46,584 bases of DNA from Candidatus Peribacteria bacterium. Lineage in GTDB: Bacteria > Patescibacteriota > Gracilibacteria > UBA1369 > UBA12463. Both the position numbers and the translations under genes were made by a program. Positions 1-7,693 of the stretch are shown piece by piece; within the stretch, counting starts at the first letter, position 1; the number at the start of each line of letters is the position of its first letter. The notes beneath the pieces are model-generated. The model made no database searches. It worked only from the letters and a program-made list of their open reading frames with translations, and had not been told where the DNA came from. The stretch spans positions 1-46,584 of the forward strand of contig CALREA010000005.1 of the NCBI GenBank assembly GCA_943355055.1. Direction: 5' to 3'.

Positions 1-1
1 G

Positions 2-1012
2 GCTCGGCGGCTTGGTTTTGAGCCGATGGTGAGTGAGCCGAGGGAGCCGAAGGGCTGTAACTTCACCGTGTCGGTCGATGCCTCTGATGGAATTACGACC
101 GGCATTTCTCCGGCAGATCGGGCGTATACGATTCGTAAGATGGTAGATAGTGGTGCGAGTTCCGAATCTTTTGTGAAACCAGGACATGTATTTCCTTTGA
201 TAAGTAAGGATGGAGGTGTTTTTATCCGTCCCGGACATACGGAGTCTGCTTGTGATTTGGCTCAGTTGGCGGGATTCCAGCCGGCTGGTGTGATTTGTGA
301 GATTATTTTGGATAACGGAGAGATGGCTCGTGGGGAGGAGTTAGTGGCTTTTGCGGAGCGGCACGGATTGGTGATGATTTCTATTGCTGATTTGATTGAG
401 TACCGTAGCTCACGTGAGAAGTTGATTGAGAAAAAGGTTGAGGCGTCGCTTCCTACGAAATATGGCGAGTTTCAGATGAGTGTGTATACGGATATCTTCA
501 GTTGGCATGAACATGTTGCGTTGGTCAAAGGCGATGTTTGCGGGAAAAAAGATGTACTGGTACGTGTGCATTCCGAGTGTATGACTGGCGATGTGTTTTC
601 GTCACTGCGATGTGATTGTGGCGATCAGCTAAGTGCTGCGATGAAGGTCGTAGGCGAGGCGGAGGCGGGTATTGTGTTGTATTTGAGACATGAGGGACGA
701 GGTATTGGACTGGTAAATAAATTGAAGACGTACGTATTGCAGGATAAGGGATACGATACGGTCGAGGCGAACGCGATGCTCGGGTTTGCAGATGATTTGC
801 GTGAGTACCGTGTTGCGGCGCAGATACTGAAGGACTTGGGCGTGAAATCGGTGGCGTTGCTTACGAATAACCCACGGAAGGTCGCCGGGCTCGAAGAGCA
901 CGGCATGAGTGTTTCCAAAACCGTACCCATCCAGATTCCCTCTAATGCGACCAATGCAAAATATCTGCATACCAAAAAGGAAAAGCTAGGGCATACCCTC
1001 ACGGAACTCTAA
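2..1012 (+). CDS. ribBA: RibBA, DHBP synthase / GTP cyclohydrolase II (5' end cut by window)
   Basis: Bifunctional riboflavin enzyme. The N-terminal part makes 3,4-dihydroxy-2-butanone 4-phosphate from ribulose 5-phosphate, and the C-terminal part opens GTP to start the pathway. The frame is open from base 2 and already reads DHBP-synthase sequence (ARRLGFEPMV) before the first ATG at 26, so the true start lies left of the window. The DHBP part shows TTGISPADRAYTIR and GHTESACDLAQLAG. The cyclohydrolase II part has the zinc cysteines (HSECMTGD, SLRCDCGDQL) and the catalytic RHEGRGIGL. The C-terminus looks complete and ends in TAA. ribD follows after 15 nt, so the two are probably cotranscribed. 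Riboflavin synthase and lumazine synthase are not seen and may lie upstream. Identification is secure. Confidence 0.96.
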   Translation, partial: ARRLGFEPMVSEPREPKGCNFTVSVDASDGITTGISPADRAYTIRKMVDSGASSESFVKPGHVFPLISKDGGVFIRPGHTESACDLAQLAGFQPAGVICEIILDNGEMARGEELVAFAERHGLVMISIADLIEYRSSREKLIEKKVEASLPTKYGEFQMSVYTDIFSWHEHVALVKGDVCGKKDVLVRVHSECMTGDVFSSLRCDCGDQLSAAMKVVGEAEAGIVLYLRHEGRGIGLVNKLKTYVLQDKGYDTVEANAMLGFADDLREYRVAAQILKDLGVKSVALLTNNPRKVAGLEEHGMSVSKTVPIQIPSNATNAKYLHTKKEKLGHTLTEL

Positions 1013-1027
1013 TTTATTTATTTTTAT

Positions 1028-2116
1028 ATGAAATTTACCAAGTCCGATACCGCGTATATGGAGCTTGCCCTTTCGCTTAGCCAGCGTGGTTTCGGGAAGA
1101 CCCAACCTAATCCGATGGTGGGATGTGTTATTGTGAAACATGGAAAAATAATCGGCCAGGGGTATCATCAGAAGTGCGGAGGTGCGCATGCCGAAGTGAA
1201 CGCGCTCAAGAATTGTAAGACGAATCCTAAAGACGCAACCGTCTATGTGACACTGGATCCGTGCAATCATGTTGGAAAAACAGGAAGGTGTACTGAGGCA
1301 CTTATGCAGGCTGGCGTGAAACATGTTATGTCTGCTACGGATGATCCGCATGACAAAAAACATGAAGGCGAAAAATTACTCAAAAAAAATGGAATATCCT
1401 TCCGAAGAGGACTACTTTCAGATGAATCACGACTGATCCTCCAGCCCTATTTGAAATGGGTGAGTAAGAAGCTCCCCTATGTCATCCTGAAAGTGGCAAC
1501 AACGCTCGATGGCAAGATTGCCACCGTCAACGGCGTATCACGTGGAATCACATCAGATGCCTCCTTGAAGGAGGTCCACCGTCTACGTGCGAACGTTGAC
1601 GCCATCCTGACCGGCTCCGGAACGGCGTTACAGGATAATCCCCATCTAGGAGTCAGATATACAAAAGGTATTGATCCTTTACGTATCTTGCTCGATAGCT
1701 CTCTCTCTACCCCTGCCAATTCTTTGATGTTCCGTGACGAGAATTGTATCGTGTATACTACCTATCAAGCTCCAAAAAATCGCATCCAGACTCTTGAATC
1801 GAAGGGTATTGAGGTTGTAACTATGGGTAGCTCTATCGAACTCTTGACTGTTATGAAAGATTTATTCGCACGAGGAGTTTATCTGTTACTCATCGAGGCG
1901 GGCTCCAGTGTCATGACGAGCTTTTTGAATGAAAAGTTAGTCGATAGATATGTTCAATTTATCGCTCCGAAGTTATTGGGCGGTGAAGATTCTTTGACCG
2001 GGTTTGAGGGAGAAAATCCGGTGGATTTCTATAAGGTCGTTGGACTGAAAAATGTTGAGTGGAAGCAGTTTGGAGAGGATATGCGGGTGGAGGGGGTTTA
2101 CAGGATATATTCCTGA
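1028..2116 (+). CDS. ribD: RibD, riboflavin pyrimidine deaminase/reductase
   Basis: Bifunctional enzyme for the second and third steps of riboflavin synthesis: deamination of the pyrimidine made by RibA, then NADPH-dependent reduction of its ribosyl side chain. The N-terminal cytidine-deaminase-like domain has HAE at residues 54-56 and PC at 78-79 with Cys88, the usual zinc site. The C-terminal reductase domain begins near VILKVATTLDGKIA. At 362 residues it is of normal length. It starts 15 nt after ribBA and ends with tandem in-frame stops TGA TAG. Its 3' end overlaps the antiparallel toxin-like gene, by 19 nt if that gene's ancestral stop is used. Substrate roles are from the family; residues are read directly. 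Confidence 0.96.
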   Translation: MKFTKSDTAYMELALSLSQRGFGKTQPNPMVGCVIVKHGKIIGQGYHQKCGGAHAEVNALKNCKTNPKDATVYVTLDPCNHVGKTGRCTEALMQAGVKHVMSATDDPHDKKHEGEKLLKKNGISFRRGLLSDESRLILQPYLKWVSKKLPYVILKVATTLDGKIATVNGVSRGITSDASLKEVHRLRANVDAILTGSGTALQDNPHLGVRYTKGIDPLRILLDSSLSTPANSLMFRDENCIVYTTYQAPKNRIQTLESKGIEVVTMGSSIELLTVMKDLFARGVYLLLIEAGSSVMTSFLNEKLVDRYVQFIAPKLLGGEDSLTGFEGENPVDFYKVVGLKNVEWKQFGEDMRVEGVYRIYS

Positions 2117-2477
2117 TAGCTATCACTTTCAATATCCTCACGATTGCATCGATATTCTTATCAAGTATTTTTTTGAATTTTGGATTCTTGATGGTCATGT
2201 TGGAGCCAATATGTTTGTCGTTTTTCATTCGAATCATGACAAGTGCGGATTTACAATTTCCAATTGTTAACAAAAATATAGCTCTTCCTGCGCCTGCCTT
2301 GCTTGTCAGATAAAGCTTCCTCAGAGATGTTGACGGAATCTTATGCGAACTTTTGATATTTTCCCCAAGGCCTTCGAGGGATTTCTTAGCCGCTATTTTT
2401 ATAGCTTCAAGTGGGAAGTTGTCCTCTAGCGGCTCTAATTCGTTTCTCTTCACCGATAACGTGATGATAAGCTGCAT
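1959..2477 (-). CDS. Toxin-antitoxin-like partner protein, frameshifted near its 3' end
   Basis: Small protein directly downstream of a ribbon-helix-helix-type antitoxin (5-nt gap), so probably the toxin of a type II pair; the exact toxin family is not certain. The body (about residues 1-115) is compact and basic, with GAGRAIFLL, MIRMKNDKHIG and NMTIKNPKFKKIL. After DKNIDAIVR the frame runs into a proline-rich, low-quality tail that is only the antisense of ribD. Restoring one missing base near 2137-2140 gives instead an ending DIESDSYQEYIL with a stop at 2098. The frame seen here therefore looks like a 1-nt deletion that replaces the last 12 residues and adds an artificial tail. It may be inactive, or the sequence may carry an indel error. 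The open frame given runs to the TGA at 1959. Confidence 0.6.
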   Translation of the reverse strand: MQLIITLSVKRNELEPLEDNFPLEAIKIAAKKSLEGLGENIKSSHKIPSTSLRKLYLTSKAGAGRAIFLLTIGNCKSALVMIRMKNDKHIGSNMTIKNPKFKKILDKNIDAIVRILKVIAIRNISCKPPPPAYPLQTASTQHFSVQRPYRNPPDFLPQTRSKNLHRPITSER

Positions 2478-2482
2478 AGTGT

Positions 2483-2698
2483 CTACCTAGAGAGTAATTT
2501 TCCGATTTTATCCATCTTCTTTTGGATTGCCGGGGTGACGGCGATTGTTTCTGCTTTGCCGACCGTGAAGCTTTTGGCTTCGATGAAGTTTTTTAGGGCG
2601 CTTTTGAGCACGAGCGTAAGAGGAATTCCCATTTTTTCTGCCTGATAGAAGGCCTTTTTCTTTAGGGTTTCGTCTATGCGAATAGTGAGGGTGGTCAT
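2483..2698 (-). CDS. RelB/DinJ-like ribbon-helix-helix antitoxin
   Basis: 71-residue protein with the start MTTLTIRIDETLKKKAF, typical of RelB/DinJ-type antitoxins. A beta strand is followed by two helices that dimerise on DNA, and a variable C-terminal tail would wrap the toxin. An earlier in-frame ATG at 2743 would add 15 residues, but it lies inside the operator and upstream of the predicted transcription start, so the ATG at 2698 is preferred. The gene precedes the toxin-like gene by 5 nt. A TATAAT box with a perfect palindrome just upstream suggests autoregulation by the antitoxin, as is usual for the family. Confidence 0.75.
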   Translation of the reverse strand: MTTLTIRIDETLKKKAFYQAEKMGIPLTLVLKSALKNFIEAKSFTVGKAETIAVTPAIQKKMDKIGKLLSR

Positions 2699-2731
2699 AT
2701 GATATAATGGTAATATAATGTTGTTGATTAT

Positions 2732-2760
2732 ATTATACTGCACTAACAGTGTTAGTGCAA
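2732..2760 (-). promoter_or_regulatory. Antitoxin-toxin promoter with embedded palindromic operator
   Basis: On the minus strand: TTGCAC (2755-2760), 17-nt spacer, TATAAT (2732-2737). The spacer and -35 hold a perfect inverted repeat, TGCACTAAC / GTTAGTGCA with a 3-nt centre (2739-2759). A repressor bound there would cover the space between the -35 and -10 boxes, the classic arrangement for TA autorepression. Confidence 0.75.
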
Positions 2761-2791
2761 TCTAAAATTAATGGAAACTTCTTCAAGTTCA

Positions 2792-3172
2792 CTATTCCAT
2801 TCTCTCCAGAATATCTATCACATATTCATGCATGCGAATAAGCGATTTTTGAATAGACAGCATATATTCTTGGGCTTTTTTTAGTACTAATTCGTCATTA
2901 CATTCTCCGAAACAGATCATGGCAACGTATCCCTTGTCGTCACCTTGATAATATGAATTTTCAATAAGCTCCTGTACTCTTGGATCATATTTAAAATAAA
3001 GTTTGGCTTTTTCAATAATTTCACGCGTAAAAGGATTGATGGATACCTCAATAAGAAGAATATTTTCCGATATCTCATCGTCAAAAATTTTACTCTCAAA
3101 TACCAATCGAGCTCGAGAATGTGGCCCATTCTCTCCCCAAAGCCTATCCCGTTGTTTGTCGGATAATTTCAT
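2792..3172 (-). CDS. Hypothetical protein next to BRO-N gene
   Basis: 126-residue protein I do not recognise. It begins MKLSDKQRDRLWGENGPHSRARLVFE and has a mixed alpha/beta composition with no signal peptide or membrane segment. The C-terminus looks helical (KKAQEYMLSIQKSLIRMHEY). The ATG at 3172 is chosen, 4 nt after the stop of the BRO-N gene; a TTG at 3187 would overlap that gene. The close spacing suggests the two are cotranscribed. It may belong to the same accessory patch as the TA pair downstream. Function unknown. Confidence 0.6.
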   Translation of the reverse strand: MKLSDKQRDRLWGENGPHSRARLVFESKIFDDEISENILLIEVSINPFTREIIEKAKLYFKYDPRVQELIENSYYQGDDKGYVAMICFGECNDELVLKKAQEYMLSIQKSLIRMHEYVIDILERME

Positions 3173-3176
3173 TAAA

Positions 3177-3995
3177 TTATGTATCAAGTTTCTTTATTGT
3201 TCTTTCGGGAATAATTATTGTCTTCCCGGTTTCCTTCTCAATAGCCTTCCGAGTATTGCCCGCAATAGTGCCGCCTTGTCTTGCCACTGATTTATTTTGA
3301 GGAAATGTTTTTGGTTTTTTAATTTTTGAAATTTCAGTTGTTGTGGCCTCGGCCAGCATATTGAGAACTAGCTCCAAATTCGTCATATTATCACGGAGGC
3401 TTTCTTTTTTGAGATTTTTGTAATCCTTGTATTCGCGAACGGTCTTGCCTGCCCACGCCTTGGTAATCTCATCTGTCAAAATGGCATATTCCAGACCTTC
3501 CTTCACGCCTCTCGTCTGCCATTCATCCGTCAGATCTTTTCTCACCTCAATAGTCTTTAGACGCTGGTTAATCCATTCTTTTGGATATTCTTTCTGCTCA
3601 TACATCCTCATCGCACGATCGATACTTAGCTCGGGATCTTCCATTTCCTCAATTCGCTCATAACCAACGCTGGCAAGCCATACCTTGAGAGGTTCCGCTT
3701 TTGGAGAAGGAACTGACTGAATAAGACGTAATATGTTTTCGGTTGTTAAACAATCGGTGGCATATTTTTTGCCATCTGAAGCTAATAATTTCAGTTGGTG
3801 ACATTTTGTCACCACCTCACTACCCTCATCCGCTAGACGCTCTTTGAGCTTATTCCAATATTTTCTCGGATCTACACTATCTGTTAGAATTCCAATTACA
3901 TCCACAACCGAAAAATACCAAAGCTCTCCTGCCGCATCCCAATGCCGGCGAACATGCTTTTGATTAAACAATATAATCGAACGATCTTTATCCAT
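3177..3995 (-). CDS. BRO-N domain protein (DinD/antirepressor-like)
   Basis: 272-residue protein of the BRO-N family, related to phage antirepressors and DNA-damage-inducible protein D. The N-terminal BRO-N part has RRHWDAAGELWYFSVVDVIG followed by the SVDPRKYWNKLKERL segment, and the middle part has LASVGYERIEEMEDPELS. The C-terminal third (about residues 130-272) is a conserved extension with ELVLNMLAEATTTEI and a basic end. Family members bind DNA or modulate phage and host regulators; the target here is unknown. It starts with ATG at 3995. A TATGCT hexamer sits exactly 6 nt upstream (4002-4007), but without a convincing -35. It is probably the first gene of a short unit with the hypothetical below. 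Confidence 0.82.
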   Translation of the reverse strand: MDKDRSIILFNQKHVRRHWDAAGELWYFSVVDVIGILTDSVDPRKYWNKLKERLADEGSEVVTKCHQLKLLASDGKKYATDCLTTENILRLIQSVPSPKAEPLKVWLASVGYERIEEMEDPELSIDRAMRMYEQKEYPKEWINQRLKTIEVRKDLTDEWQTRGVKEGLEYAILTDEITKAWAGKTVREYKDYKNLKKESLRDNMTNLELVLNMLAEATTTEISKIKKPKTFPQNKSVARQGGTIAGNTRKAIEKETGKTIIIPERTIKKLDT

Positions 3996-4042
3996 ATCGG
4001 AAGCATAGCGAGAAAAAATGTACTATACTAGATTAAATGGAT

Positions 4043-4071
4043 AAAAAGTGTCATCAGTTTTGGACAACAGT
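4043..4071 (+). repeat. 29-nt asymmetric site, copy 1
   Basis: Left arm AAAAAGTGTCAT, core CAGTTTTGG, right arm ACAACAGT. Copy 2 at 29957-29985, read on the minus strand, has the same two arms but the core is its reverse complement (CCAAAACTG). It lies between the BRO-N gene start (3995) and the 3' end of the Tat-signal gene (4105). Possible recombination site or operator. Confidence 0.55.
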
Positions 4072-4104
4072 ACAGGATACGTGCTTGACGCCCGAAATGC
4101 CTCA

Positions 4105-5064
4105 TTATTTATCGCTGTATAGAACTAGCATATTTGTACAGCCATGACCCTTTCCGAAATCTTCATCCACCATTAAGTAGCCTTTTCCGTTCTTGTCATA
4201 AAAATATCCTTCAGAGGCGATGCCTGTATCAAGGCAAATTGCTTTTTCGATCCTAAAATTAGCCATTTTTTGCATCACCTCCAGAGCTTCTTTGTATGTC
4301 ATATCTTGGGAGAAGTTTATCACTCCTTTTTTACCCTCCCCTTCTACGAAAAATCTAAGTTCATATTTATTTGGATTAGAGGATTGAAATTTACCACCAG
4401 GTCGAATAAATGACGCCTGTTGAAAAAGTGACCAACCTTCCTTTTTTGCTTGAGCTAGGTAAGCATTTATATTAGGGATTTGGTTCAAATATTGAATTTC
4501 AGGTACTCCATTTTTCATTACCAGTAGGCCGTTAAATTCTCCAGCTGGGGTATCCTTACCAACCATTTCCCCATGCTCTAGTGCAACACCCTTTATTTGA
4601 TGGTGCCCTGTTGTTGATAGAAAGGCACCGGCAACAATGAGCGCGGTATGTTCATGTTTTTTTCTTATATCTTGAAAATTAGGACGACCATTGCCATCGA
4701 AAAATTGAGGATGTTTTTTGTTTGAAACAAGATCTGCCTTTGCATGGCCATCTTCCATGTTAAAAAAACTCCCAATTAGTTTCTCTTGCCCATTTTCTAA
4801 TGTTACATGAACTTTGTATCGAGCAAATCCTTTATGCATATTGTGATCTGCTGCTATTTCTAACCTGGAGCTTTTTATTCTATTTTGTTCGTTTGGTTTA
4901 GCCTGTCCCTCGGTAGGTATTATTCCCGAAGCAACACCAGCAAAAGTAAGACCTGCCATTTTTAAAAGATCTCTTCTGGACAGTCCTTTATCTTCTTTCC
5001 CGTGATCTTCTTCTGGATAGTTTTCAGGTTTTTCCATAGTATTTTGAATTATATTATTTTGCAC
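4105..5064 (-). CDS. Tat-signal exported protein, possibly phosphodiester-glycosidase-like
   Basis: 319 residues with a twin-arginine signal (SRRDLLKMAGLTFAGVASG, about residues 28-46), so probably exported folded. The mature part resembles the NAGPA/DUF2233 phosphodiester glycosidase layout: ALIVAGAFLS (compare NGGFF), GLLVMKNGVPEI, FQQASFIRPGGK, then a helix before AICLDTG (compare LDGG). This fold assignment is tentative and rests on pattern only. The GTG start at 5064 shares one base with the TAG stop of the preceding gene (TAGTG), implying translational coupling; an ATG at 5037 is an alternative. It is the last gene of the murJ-led operon, which hints at a role at the envelope. Confidence 0.6.
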   Translation of the reverse strand: MQNNIIQNTMEKPENYPEEDHGKEDKGLSRRDLLKMAGLTFAGVASGIIPTEGQAKPNEQNRIKSSRLEIAADHNMHKGFARYKVHVTLENGQEKLIGSFFNMEDGHAKADLVSNKKHPQFFDGNGRPNFQDIRKKHEHTALIVAGAFLSTTGHHQIKGVALEHGEMVGKDTPAGEFNGLLVMKNGVPEIQYLNQIPNINAYLAQAKKEGWSLFQQASFIRPGGKFQSSNPNKYELRFFVEGEGKKGVINFSQDMTYKEALEVMQKMANFRIEKAICLDTGIASEGYFYDKNGKGYLMVDEDFGKGHGCTNMLVLYSDK

Positions 5065-5687
5065 TAATTCTTAGCAGGCGTAGGATCATTTTCTTTAATT
5101 CTTTTTCTGCAAATTTGTTCCACCTCAAATGCATTTGGTATTTCTGAAATATATATGAAATCCGGAACATATCTGTCTGGGCCATTTTTCCTACTTTCCA
5201 TTTTTCCGGTTCTCATTTGAAGCGATATATTGCCTTTCTGCGCATTACTATCAACCTCTATATCTCCGGAAAATTGTTCCCAATCGATAGATCTGATATT
5301 GCCATTCTGATAGTGTATTAATCTTGTCGGCGTACCTACGAAATATCCTCCTTTTTTGTGTATTGCATAAATGCCCCAAGATATCATGCCGATTCCGGCT
5401 AGTACAAAAGTACCAATAATCAATGCAGGTATGATAAGTGGACTTACATTATCAAGACTTGCAACCGTAGGTACTCCATTTGTTTCAAAGTGAACTTCTT
5501 TACCTACGAGCAATGGACCAAAAAAGACAAATACAAAAATGCTCGTGAATGCACTCCAGAGTATTCCAAAGCGAATGAGAGAATATGATTTTTTTAATGG
5601 CTGATCAAGGCCAGCTTTGATCGCAAAATCTTTGTTTTCGGAACCTAAAGAAAATGCTAATTCTGGCGGCAGTGTCATGTTTTTCAT
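5064..5687 (-). CDS. Two-helix membrane protein, unknown function
   Basis: 207-residue protein with two hydrophobic segments, around residues 38-60 (FGILWSAFTSIFVFVFFGPLL) and 85-110 (LIIPALIIGTFVLAGIGMIS). A cytoplasmic-looking C-terminal beta-rich part follows (GYFVGTPTRLIHYQNGNIRSIDWEQF). The arrangement of paired membrane helices followed by a strand-rich domain recalls PH-like membrane proteins, but I do not recognise a named family. It lies between the DUF3147 gene (28-nt gap) and the Tat-signal gene (1-nt overlap), so it is presumably cotranscribed with murJ. ATG at 5687; a second ATG three codons later is possible. Confidence 0.6.
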   Translation of the reverse strand: MKNMTLPPELAFSLGSENKDFAIKAGLDQPLKKSYSLIRFGILWSAFTSIFVFVFFGPLLVGKEVHFETNGVPTVASLDNVSPLIIPALIIGTFVLAGIGMISWGIYAIHKKGGYFVGTPTRLIHYQNGNIRSIDWEQFSGDIEVDSNAQKGNISLQMRTGKMESRKNGPDRYVPDFIYISEIPNAFEVEQICRKRIKENDPTPAKN

Positions 5688-5715
5688 GGTGTATTAATTA
5701 GCTAAGAAACAGTTT

Positions 5716-6063
5716 TTAAATTTTAATGCCAAATTTCGCAAGTACAACGATATATAAGCTATATGCAATGAACATGGTAATTACAGAAATAATCATTGCT
5801 GGAGTGAACTTAAGGTCGTTTTTTAGAAGTAGCGGTAATACTAAGAAGAAAATTAGGGAAGGTAGAACTACCCAAAAAATACTGGTAGATAGGTCAATGA
5901 CTTTTTGTACATTTTTTGTTTCGTTGTATAGCCAAATGATGGCCAGAATAGATATAAGTGGAAGTGAGGCCAGTATGGCTGCGACTGGTGTAAATTTTTT
6001 ACCTAGTTCCGACACTCCGGCGATGATGAGTGCGGACACTACAATTTTGATGATGTATTGCAT
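5716..6063 (-). CDS. DUF3147 family membrane protein
   Basis: 115-residue integral membrane protein with four predicted helices and short loops. It matches the DUF3147 pattern: an N-terminal helix ending SELGKKFTPVAAILASLPL, then IWLYNETKNVQKV, then STSIFWVVLPSLIFFLVLPLLL. Family function is unknown; members are small inner-membrane proteins, sometimes suggested to be transporter-like. It follows murJ by 19 nt in the same orientation, so cotranscription is likely. Confidence 0.85.
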   Translation of the reverse strand: MQYIIKIVVSALIIAGVSELGKKFTPVAAILASLPLISILAIIWLYNETKNVQKVIDLSTSIFWVVLPSLIFFLVLPLLLKNDLKFTPAMIISVITMFIAYSLYIVVLAKFGIKI

Positions 6064-6082
6064 ATCTTTTTTTAAAATAACT

Positions 6083-7651
6083 TTAATCCTCCGCCCTATC
6101 CCCCCTTATTTTCCACAACTGATGATACTTGGGATATTTGAGGAGTTTGAGTGTGAATAAGTATATCAGGTAGCCGATAATTGAGCAACCGGCTAGAATG
6201 ATTAGACTTCTGAAGCGACCGGGGATGAGCATGGTTTCGAGGGTGGCTTTAGTGAGGAGGACGGAGAGGAGCATGACTATGGAGGCAAAGATTATTTGGA
6301 ATTGTTTTTTGAAGTGGATTAGGGGGGTGGTGGTGAAGTCGGAGCGGATGCGGTGAAGGTAGAGGAAGAGTTGGACGTAGCAGGCGATGGAGAAGGCGGT
6401 GACGACGCCGGTGATTTGGTAGTGAAGGGTTATGCCGAGGTAGAGGGAGAGGAGGGTGTCGACGGTGAGGCCGGTAATGGAGATTTTGACGGGGGTACGG
6501 GTGTTCTGTTGAGCGAAGAAGTAGCGGGATAGGAGAGGCATTAGGTTTTGGGCGAGGAGAGACAGGGCGAAGATTGCGAGAAGGTTTGCGGTGAGGGTGA
6601 TGTCTTGCTGGGTGAATTGGCCGGCACCGAGGAGGGTGGTGACGATTTCGGTGCGGAGGATGATGAGGCCGATGGTGGCGGGAAGAGTGAAGAGGATGAT
6701 TTGTTCGATTTTTTCTGAGAGGGTCGTGCGCATGCCATCGTGATCCCCTGTTGCCATTTGTTGGGCGAAGATGCCAAAGGCTATAATTGCTGTGGATATG
6801 CCGATGATGCCTAGGACGACACTTTGCATGTTGTATGCGAAGTTGAATGAGGCGATGGAGCCGGTCACGAAGGTGGAGGCGATGAGGGTGTTAATGACGA
6901 GATTAAACTGATTGACTCCCGTAGAGAAGATTCGTGGGATGGCGAGGAGAATGAACTGCTTGATGTCTGGTGATCGGAAGTGGAAGTTGGGCTGATATCG
7001 GTAGCCGAGCTGGTAGATGGCCGGGAGCTGTGTGGCGGCGTGGAGAATGGAGCCGATTGCGACGGATATGGCGATGGCGTAGACGCCGTATTGTTGGGAG
7101 AAGAAGAGTGTGCCGATAATGATCGAGAGATTGTAAGCAATCGGCGCGAGGGCGAAGTAGGCGTACTTCTTAGCCGAGTTCTCTACCCCCTGGAAGATGC
7201 TACTGAGACCGAAAAATATCGGACTGACGAGCATGATTTGTGTGAGTTGGGTGGTGAGTTTGATCTTCTCGGGACTGAAGCCGGGCACGAGGAGAGGGAT
7301 AAGGAATGGGGCGAGAATGAAGGTTAGTGTGGAAATTGTCAGCATCAGGATACCGATGCCGGTGAGGGTGGTGTTGAGGAATTTCCAGGCTTTTTCCTTT
7401 TCTTCGGTGTGGAGATAGCCGGAAAAGATAGGGACAAAGGCGGCGGAGACTGCACCGATTATGAGGATCTGGAAGAGCAAATCCGGTATGCGGAAAGCTG
7501 CGTAGTAGGCGTCGAGGTCGAAAATGCCACCGCCTTGGAGGGCTCCGAAGCGAGAAGCAAAAAGATGGTCGCGGACGACTCCTAGGATGCGGCTGAGGAG
7601 CGAGGAGATAGCGAGAATTAGGGTGGCCGAGAAGATGGCTTTTTTGGACAT
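6083..7651 (-). CDS. murJ: MurJ lipid II flippase (MviN family)
   Basis: 522-residue polytopic protein of the MOP superfamily with about 13-14 hydrophobic segments. It flips lipid II across the cytoplasmic membrane for peptidoglycan synthesis. Hallmarks are the start ILAISSLLSRILGVVRDHLFA, then DAYYAAFRIPDLLFQILIIGA with SAAFVPIFSGYL, and LMPLLSRYFFAQQNTRTPVKIS in the second half. Length is typical. It is the first gene of a minus-strand operon with DUF3147 and two further membrane or exported proteins. Its start lies 42 nt from the divergent gene at 7694, so the promoters share this short region. Confidence 0.96.
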   Translation of the reverse strand: MSKKAIFSATLILAISSLLSRILGVVRDHLFASRFGALQGGGIFDLDAYYAAFRIPDLLFQILIIGAVSAAFVPIFSGYLHTEEKEKAWKFLNTTLTGIGILMLTISTLTFILAPFLIPLLVPGFSPEKIKLTTQLTQIMLVSPIFFGLSSIFQGVENSAKKYAYFALAPIAYNLSIIIGTLFFSQQYGVYAIAISVAIGSILHAATQLPAIYQLGYRYQPNFHFRSPDIKQFILLAIPRIFSTGVNQFNLVINTLIASTFVTGSIASFNFAYNMQSVVLGIIGISTAIIAFGIFAQQMATGDHDGMRTTLSEKIEQIILFTLPATIGLIILRTEIVTTLLGAGQFTQQDITLTANLLAIFALSLLAQNLMPLLSRYFFAQQNTRTPVKISITGLTVDTLLSLYLGITLHYQITGVVTAFSIACYVQLFLYLHRIRSDFTTTPLIHFKKQFQIIFASIVMLLSVLLTKATLETMLIPGRFRSLIILAGCSIIGYLIYLFTLKLLKYPKYHQLWKIRGDRAED

Positions 7652-7658
7652 GGGTTTA

Positions 7659-7687
7659 TTGTGCTTTTAGCTTTATTATGGTATAAT
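7659..7687 (+). promoter_or_regulatory. Leaderless-type promoter for the transporter-HEAT gene
   Basis: TTGTGC (7659-7664), 17-nt spacer, TATAAT (7682-7687) preceded by TG plus one base (extended -10), then exactly 6 nt to the ATG at 7694. Transcription would be expected to start at or next to the A of the start codon. Confidence 0.75.
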
Positions 7688-7693
7688 GGTTTA

